NCBI GenBank assembly: GCA_964551015.1
Contig: CAZKBP010000055.1
Coordinates: forward strand, 1-25,671
Direction: 5' to 3'
Length of the DNA stretch: 25,671 nucleotides
Origin: CAZKBP01 sp964551015
GTDB taxonomy: Bacteria > Bacteroidota > Bacteroidia > Cytophagales > Microscillaceae
Shown here: positions 9,387 through 16,041 of the stretch, piece by piece
Layout: every line of letters starts with the position of its first letter
How positions within the stretch are numbered: position 1 is the stretch's first letter
The notes under the pieces: model-generated
Database searches by the model: none
What the model saw: only the letters and a program-made list of their open reading frames with translations
Told to the model about the DNA's origin: nothing
Position numbers and translations under genes: made by a program

Positions 9387-9584
9387 ATGCCCAGACTTTG
9401 GAAAAAAGTACGATCTAAGCTAGAAATTTTGGTGGAGGATTACAATGAGAAAAGGCCGCACCAGTTACTGAGCCATCTCAGTCTCGTCCAGTTTACCCAG
9501 AAATGGCAGAATGAACCAATTCTCAATCCAAATTGCCCAAAATGGAGGGTGAGGACAAGCCCACAGACGTTACACAAATATTAA
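9387..9584 (+). pseudogene. IS3-type transposase C-terminal remnant
   Basis: An open frame of 65 codons, preceded immediately by an in-frame TAG. It encodes 'LEILVEDYNEKRPHQLLSHLSLVQFTQKW', which matches the end of the rve integrase core of IS3-family OrfB (the 'YNxxRPHxxLxxLTPxxF' motif). Only this last part is present: the catalytic D and D residues and most of the domain are absent upstream. It is therefore a decayed fragment and not an active element. A hairpin (aaaagact / agtctttt, 9587-9615) lies just after it and may be the old element end or its terminator. No clear terminal inverted repeats or target duplication were found. Confidence 0.7.
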
Positions 9585-9810
9585 AAAAAAGACTGGAAAA
9601 AATTGTGAGTCTTTTGGATAATTTAGATATTTAGACAGAAAGACATCGGGAAAATAGCAGATATGCCTTTTATACAAATCGTTATTGGCAATCCCTTAAG
9701 TCTAGAGACAGAAATTAAGGGAGCAAAAACCAATCTCTTTCTTGAATACATAAATGATTAATCTCCAAATAGTTACAATTCTTTAGCTTTATTCAATTAA
9801 CTAATGCATC
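9585..9810. other. AT-rich leader upstream of pfk, no gene seen
   Basis: A 226-bp AT-rich stretch between the transposase remnant and the phosphofructokinase start. Apart from the hairpin at 9587-9615, no gene, RNA motif or convincing promoter was recognised. It presumably contains the pfk promoter. Confidence 0.4.
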
Positions 9811-11055
9811 ATGAAACAAAAATCAATAGCTCTCTTATGTGCCGGAGGCCCTGCCCCTGGAATTAATACGGTAATCAGCACGATTTCAAAAGTGTTTTTA
9901 AAGGACGGGTATACTATTATTGGTATTCATGATGGCTATAAAAACTTATTTAACGGAAAGGCAGAAACGGTCAATATTGATTTTAAATACGCAGATTGGA
10001 TATTCTCGAGAGGAGGATCAACCCTGCGCATGAGTCGCTATAAACCATCAGATGATGAGTTCTCGACAGATTTTTTCGTAGATCATAACGTAGCATTATT
10101 AGTAACTATCGGCGGCGATGATACCGCTTCTACGAGTAATCGCTTGACGAAGTATCTGGAGTCTCAGCAAATCAAGATCCAAAATATCCACGTTCCTAAA
10201 ACCATTGATAATGATATTCCGCTGCCGGATATGATGCCGACCTTTGGATTTAATTCTGCCAAAGACGCGGGAGTGCATATTGGTAATACCGTTTATGAAG
10301 ATGCTCGCACCAGCGGCAATTGGTTTGTAATCTCTTCCATGGGAAGATCTGCCGGGCATCTGGCCTTTGAGATTGGCGCTAGTTGTCATTTTCCATTGAT
10401 CATTATCCCGGAGATGTTCAACAAAACAAAAATTACCCTGGGCAAGGTAGTTCACCTGATTATCTCCTCGATGATAAAAAGAAAGTTAGAGCAGATTGAT
10501 CATGGAGTGGTCATCGTAAGTGAAGGTATTTTCCATGTACTCGAGGATGAAGAAATTAAAAATTGTGGAGTCACTTTCACGTATGATGCCCACGGGCATC
10601 CAGAATTGGGCAATGTAAGTAAGGCACACATCATTAATGTTCTTGTGCAACGGAAGCTCAAGGAACTAAATATTTCAATCAAGAGCCGGCCGGTAGAAAT
10701 GGGCTATGAATTGCGTTGTTGCCAACCAGTCGCTTATGACCTGACCCTTTGTACGATCTTGGGGATGGGCGTGAAGAAGCTGTATAAAGAGGGGATGAAA
10801 GGTTGTATCGTCTCGACCACTCGCGATGCGGAGATCATTCCCGTTTTCATGAAAGATATTGAAGATGAGGATGGAAAAATTCCTCCAAGACTAGTCAATG
10901 TAAATACAGAATTCGCGCGGATGGTATTGAGCGATATGCATGTTTTGACGGAGCGAGATTATGAAAAAGCTAAATCTTGGTTGTCTATTCCAGAAACATT
11001 TGATTTCTACCGAATCTTGGAATGGGACTATGCTTCCGCAGAATTACGTCCCTAG
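9811..11055 (+). CDS. pfp: 6-phosphofructokinase, PPi-dependent type
   Basis: A 414-residue PfkA-family protein. 'CAGGPAPGIN' at 10-19 is the N-terminal phosphoryl-donor loop. 'GGDDT' at 101-105 has Asp where ATP enzymes have Gly. 'PKTIDND' at 129-135 has Lys instead of Gly, plus the catalytic TIDND. 'SSMGRSAGHLA' and 'VSEGI' bind fructose 6-phosphate. The Asp/Lys pair is the established signature of pyrophosphate-dependent PFK, where those side chains block ATP. It should catalyse reversible phosphorylation of fructose 6-phosphate with PPi in glycolysis/gluconeogenesis in the cytoplasm. Length is longer than the roughly 320 aa of bacterial PfkA and fits the longer PPi-type clade. The ATG has no Shine-Dalgarno sequence. 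Single gene, convergent with the ABC ATPase at 11263. The donor specificity call is from these residues only. Confidence 0.9.
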   Translation: MKQKSIALLCAGGPAPGINTVISTISKVFLKDGYTIIGIHDGYKNLFNGKAETVNIDFKYADWIFSRGGSTLRMSRYKPSDDEFSTDFFVDHNVALLVTIGGDDTASTSNRLTKYLESQQIKIQNIHVPKTIDNDIPLPDMMPTFGFNSAKDAGVHIGNTVYEDARTSGNWFVISSMGRSAGHLAFEIGASCHFPLIIIPEMFNKTKITLGKVVHLIISSMIKRKLEQIDHGVVIVSEGIFHVLEDEEIKNCGVTFTYDAHGHPELGNVSKAHIINVLVQRKLKELNISIKSRPVEMGYELRCCQPVAYDLTLCTILGMGVKKLYKEGMKGCIVSTTRDAEIIPVFMKDIEDEDGKIPPRLVNVNTEFARMVLSDMHVLTERDYEKAKSWLSIPETFDFYRILEWDYASAELRP

Positions 11056-11262
11056 TCTTCCGAAGTATGCCCCTCAGCTTCAACTGCTGCCACGGATGGA
11101 GGAATGCCCAGAGATGAATGGATTAAGGTAAAAAATCGAAATTGCGTGGGAGTGGTTGAAACAACCGCCATTGCCGAAAAATTTCTATGCACCGTGCGAT
11201 AGGGGCAACGAACTTATTATAAAGAACAGTTTGCTTAGAATCTTCATCATTATCGCCCTCTT

Positions 11263-12024
11263 TTAGTCTTCCATGAGCCATTGAATATCTTGATCAGATT
11301 TGCCATCGGGCATCAGGAGTTGATAAAGAGCTTCGTCCATCAAACCTTGCCCGTCTTGGGTGAATCTCTCCAAGCGATCATCAAAGATAATTTTACTTTC
11401 GTGAATGACCACGATCTGGTGTACCAGTTGTTGTAGGTAGGCTAAATCGTGAGAAGAAATCAGAATGAGTCGCTTTTCGGTCAAATAAGATTTCAGAAAA
11501 CGGATAAAAACCTTGATCGCCACGGGATCGACGCCCGAAAAGGGTTCATCTAAGATCAAAATAGCGGGCTTGTGAATGACGGCAGCAGAGAGGGCGAGGC
11601 GTTTTTTCATCCCCGTGGAGTAAGCTGCGATAGCTTTGTGTTGGGCTTCCTCTTCTTCAAAGAAAAAATCAAAAAGGCTTTGCACGCGTGATTCTAGTTC
11701 GCTCCCCGTGATTTGGTAGAGCATTCCCGTGAATTTGAGATATTGATAGCCGGAGAATTCTTTGACCAGTGGATTGTCTTCGGAGATCAAACCCATCTGC
11801 GATTTAAAATGTAATTTGTTTTGCTGTAAATCTTCTCCGTTGATCAAAATTTGTCCAGCGTCGGGCAGGACTAAGTCGCTGAGGCAATTGAGGAGGGTGG
11901 TTTTGCCTGCTCCATTTTTGCCGAGGATGCCGTAGCATTTTCCAGCTTCCAGTTGGAGGTCAATCTGATCGAGTACTTTTTGCTTGCCGTAGCTCTTACT
12001 TAGTTGCTTAACGTGTATTTCCAT
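11263..12024 (-). CDS. ABC transporter ATP-binding protein
   Basis: A 253-residue stand-alone ABC ATPase with all motifs: Walker A GKNGAGKTT at 35-43, signature 'YSTGMKKRL' at 135-143 (S-T-G-M, as in CcmA/Nod-type exporter ATPases), Walker B 'ILILDE' at 155-160, D-loop 'SGVDP', and the switch His192 in 'SSHD'. This subfamily powers ABC-2-type exporters. No permease gene is adjacent; the closest candidate is 7970-9331. The start lies 15 nt after the Toprim gene stop, so it is probably the last gene of the AAA-Toprim-ABC transcript. Whether it works with those two proteins or is a passenger cannot be told from the sequence. A weak hairpin (ggttg / caacc at 11154-11166) lies downstream. Confidence 0.93.
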   Translation of the reverse strand: MEIHVKQLSKSYGKQKVLDQIDLQLEAGKCYGILGKNGAGKTTLLNCLSDLVLPDAGQILINGEDLQQNKLHFKSQMGLISEDNPLVKEFSGYQYLKFTGMLYQITGSELESRVQSLFDFFFEEEEAQHKAIAAYSTGMKKRLALSAAVIHKPAILILDEPFSGVDPVAIKVFIRFLKSYLTEKRLILISSHDLAYLQQLVHQIVVIHESKIIFDDRLERFTQDGQGLMDEALYQLLMPDGKSDQDIQWLMED

Positions 12025-12039
12025 GATGATACAAGCCCG

Positions 12040-12690
12040 TTAATCCTTGAAAAGTTTTTGGAGCCATTGGAGGAAAGGCGTGGCTTTTTTGTCGTCTAGG
12101 ATGTAATCTTTTTTCAGGAAGCGATAATTAATCGCTTGTCCTAGACTCAGTCCTGGTTCCTCTTGTAATGCCAGCCAAATATGAAGAGTCGCCTTGGTTT
12201 TGTCAGATTTACTGAATTTATTCTCTCCTTGTTGAATGAGGTCGTTGACTATTTTCTCTGCCAAGATGAATATTTTGTCTTGCTCACGATCAGGAATCAG
12301 GAATTGTATAAAAGTCTCGAGGGTTCCATCCAGTTGGTTGTCAGGCATAAGCCAGATACCGAGTTTAGGCAGAAGAGGATCATCGCTCTCAATAATAGTA
12401 CCCTTGGGATCTGGATCGCGGGGAAGATTTTGATACCCTCTTTTAACAAATTCTTTTTTGAGGTCTTCCCAATGTGCTTTGAGTTCGGTATCAGCATCTA
12501 CAATAATCCCCACGGTTTGATTGTTTTCATTGAGTTGCACCCCAAATCTCTTGATGAGTTTAGCGTAACCGTGGTAAGACACAATCTCAAAATCTGGGTC
12601 ATAATTCTGCTTGGGGTCAATTTTGCGACGCCTGAATAATTGAGATATAAAATCCTTATCTTGGTTGCCTTCTACAATTAATATCTTCAT
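12040..12690 (-). CDS. Stand-alone Toprim-like protein (DUF3226-type)
   Basis: A 216-residue protein with a Toprim pattern: 'MKILIVEG' with Glu7, then 'GIIVDADTE' at 61-69 with the DxD pair Asp65/Asp67, then 'WLMPDNQLDGTLE' at 113-125. The C-terminal 'KATLHIWLALQEEPG' at 166-180 is the second hallmark of the DUF3226 family as I remember it. Toprim folds bind metal and cut or join nucleic acid, so a nuclease role is plausible but unproven. The start is only 2 nt after the stop of the AAA ATPase gene, so the two are certainly co-transcribed and probably translationally coupled. ATPase plus separate Toprim mirrors fused OLD/GajA proteins and the two-gene PARIS system, whose Toprim is DUF4435 and not this family. 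Confidence 0.82.
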   Translation of the reverse strand: MKILIVEGNQDKDFISQLFRRRKIDPKQNYDPDFEIVSYHGYAKLIKRFGVQLNENNQTVGIIVDADTELKAHWEDLKKEFVKRGYQNLPRDPDPKGTIIESDDPLLPKLGIWLMPDNQLDGTLETFIQFLIPDREQDKIFILAEKIVNDLIQQGENKFSKSDKTKATLHIWLALQEEPGLSLGQAINYRFLKKDYILDDKKATPFLQWLQKLFKD

Positions 12691-12692
12691 AG

Positions 12693-13757
12693 CTAGCGAA
12701 TTTCAACGTTATCTTCAATGGCTATTTTAAAATCCTCTTGATCGTAAGATAAAGCCTTCGTATTTCCTGCTTTGTTCGTCAGTTTAATAAATTGAGTTTC
12801 TTCAAGCTTGGCTTCTCTTTCTACTACTTTGGCGAGTGTCCGCACGGTATCCCAGCTATGAGTAGTTGCAAAGACCTGAATATTCAGTTCTTCGGACAGC
12901 TTAAAAACCATCTGCCACAGATCGGCCTGTACCGACCAGTGCAAGCCGGTCTCGATTTCATCAATCAAGAAGATGCCATTTTCGCAATTAACCATAGAAA
13001 GAATAATCGTGAGCATACGGTTGATCCCACCACCCATGCTGGAGAGCAAGATCGGATTTTCTAGGTTCTCTAGCCTGGCCTGAAATTTTTGATGGACGGG
13101 ATGCAGGCCAATATTCTTGAGCTTGGGCTCGATAATTTGTAGTGCTTGGACAATCTGATCTTCCTTGGGCGTAAGATAGACTTTGCCCCAAAGTTCCGAA
13201 AAGTCACTAGGCTCATTATCACTGAAGATAAGTTGGTGAATAAACTTGGAGTCCGTACTGGGCGTGAGTTTAGAAGCTGCATATTCTTCGCCCTGCTTGG
13301 TATCGAGTATCCAAAAAAGTTCTTTGTCCAAGTAAGCCTTTTTCTCCTTGTCGCTCACGATTTTGAGGAGTTTATCGCCCGTTTTTTGGTCGGTGTAGTT
13401 GGTGGCCTGGTCAATGGCTAGCAAAATATTTTCTTTGGGAGATTCGCCCAGCGTGATGAAACGCTCTTTCTCATCTGATTTCGTTTTTCTCTGGTGAAAT
13501 AGGTAGGATAAATTTCCCTGATATTCAGTTTCTCCGCCGATGCCTGCTTTACTTTCGTCGCTTAGCCATTCACCTCTTCGTTTGAGAATAGCATTAATCG
13601 TCCGGATATCACCTTGCGAGTGATGAATCAAGAGTGCCTCCAATAAGGCACTTTTACCCACGTTGTTTTTGCCCACGATCAGGTTGACCCGTTTGAGCGT
13701 TTTGATTTCTAATTCCTCGAAGAGGCGGTAATTTTTGATATAAAATGAATTTAGCAT
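12693..13757 (-). CDS. AAA ATPase of OLD/RecF/SMC-like type (AAA_15/AAA_21)
   Basis: A 354-residue ATPase with ABC/SMC-type motifs and a long insertion. It starts with 'SFYIKNYRLFEELEI', the usual opening of OLD and RecF-like ATPases. Walker A is GKNNVGKSA at 29-37, the signature 'SSMGGGINRML' at 239-249, Walker B 'GIFLIDEIETGLH' at 261-273, and the switch His300 in 'ATTHS'. Residues about 50-230 form the linker/insertion domain, variable in this group. No Toprim or nuclease domain is fused; the Toprim is encoded by the next gene. First gene of the AAA-Toprim-ABC unit, behind a REP-like spacer after lysA. Such ATPases are common sensors or motors in anti-phage systems, but a housekeeping DNA-repair or RNA role cannot be excluded. 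Confidence 0.88.
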   Translation of the reverse strand: MLNSFYIKNYRLFEELEIKTLKRVNLIVGKNNVGKSALLEALLIHHSQGDIRTINAILKRRGEWLSDESKAGIGGETEYQGNLSYLFHQRKTKSDEKERFITLGESPKENILLAIDQATNYTDQKTGDKLLKIVSDKEKKAYLDKELFWILDTKQGEEYAASKLTPSTDSKFIHQLIFSDNEPSDFSELWGKVYLTPKEDQIVQALQIIEPKLKNIGLHPVHQKFQARLENLENPILLSSMGGGINRMLTIILSMVNCENGIFLIDEIETGLHWSVQADLWQMVFKLSEELNIQVFATTHSWDTVRTLAKVVEREAKLEETQFIKLTNKAGNTKALSYDQEDFKIAIEDNVEIR

Positions 13758-13770
13758 GGCTTTCTGAGTG

Positions 13771-13838
13771 GCGGCGAAACTCCAGTTTCGCCTTATGAAT
13801 TAATATCTATTGCTGCCCGCGAAACTGGAGCTTCGTGG
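13771..13838. repeat. REP-like inverted repeat pair between lysA and the AAA gene
   Basis: Unit 1 is a perfect palindrome, ggcgaaact-cc-agtttcgcc, at 13773-13792. Unit 2 at 13817-13838 (ccgcgaaact, ggag, cttcgtgg) is nearly its reverse complement, so the two units lie head to head with a 24-nt AT-rich gap and can also form one long stem. Unit 2 abuts the lysA stop codon at 13839. This arrangement is like the paired REP/BIME palindromes placed after genes, and may terminate or stabilise the lysA transcript. Confidence 0.75.
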
Positions 13839-15089
13839 CTACAAGAGGGCTTTTTCCTCCAAGTCTACTTCTACCTGATTGCGCAAAATGTCGTCCATCG
13901 TCTCACGCTTACGGATCAGATGAGCTTTCCCTTGATAGACCATCACCTCTGCCGGACGGTAACGGGAATTATAATTCGAGGTCATACTAAAACCGTAAGC
14001 TCCCGCGTTTTTCAAGGCCAAGATGTCGCCCTCGCGGACTTCATTGAGCTTGCGATCGGCTCCAAAAGTATCTGTTTCGCAGATATAGCCCACCACGTTA
14101 TAAACCCGATGTGCTCCCTGTGGATTGGAAATATTCACGATTTCGTGGTAAGCATCGTACATCATGGGGCGAATCAGATGGTTCATGCCCGAATCTACGC
14201 CCACGAAAACACTGGCAGGCGTTTGTTTGACCACATTGGTTTTGACCAGAAAATGCCCTGCCTCACTGACGAGATATTTACCTGGCTCAAACCAGATTTC
14301 TAGTTCTTTTCCGTATTCCTGACAAAATTGCTGAAAAGCCTCCCGCATTTTGTGGCCTACTTCCTGAATGTCGGTAGTTACATCACCTTGGCGATAAGCC
14401 ACTTTGAAGCCACTTCCAAAATCAATAAATGCCAAGTCCTCAAAATCTCGCGCAGTTTCAAAGATAATATTTGCTCCTTGTAAGAACACCTCTGAATCCA
14501 GAATATCCGACCCCGTATGTACGTGGAGGCCAATCACTTGGATATGGTTGGTTTGAACGACTCGATGCACGTGACGCATTTGTAGGATCGAGATACCAAA
14601 CTTAGAATCAATATGCCCGACCTGAATCTTGGCGTTTCCTCCCGCTAGAATATGAGGGTTCAAACGAATACAACAGGGAACTGAATTTCCATACTCGTGC
14701 CCAAACTGCTCGAGAATGGAAATGTTATCAATGTTAATCATTAAACCTAGCTCCACGGCTTCCTGGATCTCAGCAAAGGATACACAGTTGGGCGTGAATA
14801 AAATCTCTTGGGGCTCGAAACCCGCTTTGATTCCCAAGTGGGCTTCCTGAATAGAAACAACATCCAAACCGACGCCTTGTTTTTTGAAGAATTTCAGAAT
14901 GGAGAGATTGGTCAAGGCTTTCCCTGCATATTTGATTTTTAGATTCAGCCCCTCGAAGCTTTGGCGCATCAAATGGAGTTTCTCCAGCATTTTATCGGTG
15001 TCGTAGACATAGAGAGGCGTGCCGTACTGTTCGCATATTTCCGTAAGGGGGATACCCTGAATTTGGTATTGATTCGAGATTAATTCCAT
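13839..15089 (-). CDS. lysA: Diaminopimelate decarboxylase
   Basis: A 416-residue PLP fold-type III decarboxylase of normal length. The PLP lysine is Lys57 in 'KYAGKA'. 'HVHTGSDI' (189-196), 'GSGF' (225-228) and 'FEPGKYLV' (267-274) hold phosphate and substrate. 'CETDTFGADR' (337-346) supplies the active-site Cys from the second subunit, and 'GAYGFSMTSNYN' (363-374) the Tyr stacking on PLP. It converts meso-diaminopimelate to L-lysine, the last step of lysine synthesis, in the cytoplasm. The C-E-x-x-D form with 'GAYG' favours LysA over ornithine or carboxynorspermidine decarboxylases. Divergent from the HisA-like gene with a 132-bp AT-rich spacer that contains TAAATTTG (minus strand, 15210-15203), a possible Bacteroidota -7 box without a clear -33 element. 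No other lysine genes are in the window. Confidence 0.95.
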   Translation of the reverse strand: MELISNQYQIQGIPLTEICEQYGTPLYVYDTDKMLEKLHLMRQSFEGLNLKIKYAGKALTNLSILKFFKKQGVGLDVVSIQEAHLGIKAGFEPQEILFTPNCVSFAEIQEAVELGLMINIDNISILEQFGHEYGNSVPCCIRLNPHILAGGNAKIQVGHIDSKFGISILQMRHVHRVVQTNHIQVIGLHVHTGSDILDSEVFLQGANIIFETARDFEDLAFIDFGSGFKVAYRQGDVTTDIQEVGHKMREAFQQFCQEYGKELEIWFEPGKYLVSEAGHFLVKTNVVKQTPASVFVGVDSGMNHLIRPMMYDAYHEIVNISNPQGAHRVYNVVGYICETDTFGADRKLNEVREGDILALKNAGAYGFSMTSNYNSRYRPAEVMVYQGKAHLIRKRETMDDILRNQVEVDLEEKALL

Positions 15090-15221
15090 AAAAATTGAAA
15101 TTTTATTCTTTAAAGTTCATATTAAGCTTTACGATCCTTTTTCAAGGAGAAAAATTATTAAATATTCCTTCTTGTCGCTAACTTTATAGTGTTTTTTTAA
15201 TCCAAATTTAAAATTACGATA

Positions 15222-15941
15222 ATGATTAAAATTATACCTTCTATCTCCATCAAAGAGGGGAAAGTGGTCAAAACCATCGGTGGCAACGTGGATGAAGTCA
15301 AGGTTTATGACAAAAATCCCTTAGACCTCGCAATGGAGTTTGAAGCCAATGGCTTGAAAAGACTACATCTCATTGATATTGATGGAGCCAAAAAAAGAAT
15401 GCTCGTTAATTATAACGTTCTTGAAACCATCGCCAAATATACAAAATTAGCCATTGATTTCACGGGTGGCATCACCACCGATGGGGATGTCAATACGGCT
15501 TTTGAATACGGGGCTCAGTTTGTAACCGTAGCCACGGTAGCGGTACACAATCGAGATAAATTTAGTTCTTGGTTGGTTTCTTATGGGCATAAAAAAATGA
15601 TTTTGGCCGCCGATGCCCGAGATGGTATCATTTACACCGGAGGTTGGCGACGCCACACGGGGATTGATTTGTTTGAACTGTTGGCCTATTACTACGAGCG
15701 TGGCGTCAGGGTGGTCAAATCTACGGAGATTGCCCGAGATGGCACCTTGATGGGGCCTGCTTTTGAGCTATATCGTCAGATTTTGGAGAAATTTCCTGAC
15801 CTCCAACTACTCGCGACCGGAGGGATTCGCTCGGTCAAGGATATTGAAGAATTGGAAGAAATTGGCGTTCACGGAGTTATTATCGGTAAGTCTTTTTACG
15901 AAGGGCGCATTCAACTGAGCGATTTGAAAGCATTTGTTTAG
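15222..15941 (+). CDS. HisA-like (beta-alpha)8 isomerase paralogue, first catalytic Asp missing
   Basis: A 239-residue HisA/HisF-family TIM barrel, collinear with HisA over its full length. Seen: 'LHLIDIDGAK', 'ILAADARDG' with the second catalytic Asp kept, 'STEIARDGTLMGP' with the conserved Thr, and phosphate-site 'TGGIRSVKDI' and 'VIIGKSFYEG'. The first motif, normally 'IPAID', reads IIPSISI, so the general Asp (Asp8 in Thermotoga HisA) is Ser9. The first phosphate loop 'GGG' reads TGG. In true HisA both Asp residues are needed for the ProFAR Amadori isomerisation in histidine synthesis. The gene stands outside any his operon. It may be a paralogue with another substrate or a histidine enzyme that lost activity. 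Start ATG at 15222 with no Shine-Dalgarno sequence; divergent from lysA. Confidence 0.85.
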   Translation: MIKIIPSISIKEGKVVKTIGGNVDEVKVYDKNPLDLAMEFEANGLKRLHLIDIDGAKKRMLVNYNVLETIAKYTKLAIDFTGGITTDGDVNTAFEYGAQFVTVATVAVHNRDKFSSWLVSYGHKKMILAADARDGIIYTGGWRRHTGIDLFELLAYYYERGVRVVKSTEIARDGTLMGPAFELYRQILEKFPDLQLLATGGIRSVKDIEELEEIGVHGVIIGKSFYEGRIQLSDLKAFV

Positions 15942-16041
15942 AGAATTACAGACGCTTGTAGCGCGCTTGTTCCCTTCTGTTCCTCTTATTTTTCCGATTT
16001 TCAATCAGCTATCATTTAATTACAAATTGTAAATTTTCTCA

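Noticed and set aside
11154..11166. Hairpin ggttg-aaa-caacc as terminator for pfk or the ABC ATPase
   Set aside because: Short 5-bp stem and no adjacent T-run on either strand.
12181..12639. 152-codon plus-strand open frame opposite the Toprim gene
   Set aside because: Its complement has clear Toprim motifs and tight operon spacing; this frame shows no family features.
15203..15210. TAAATTTG (minus strand) as the lysA -7 promoter box
   Set aside because: It matches TAnnTTTG, but no TTG element occurs at the required spacing and it lies more than 110 bp from the start codon; not called as a promoter.
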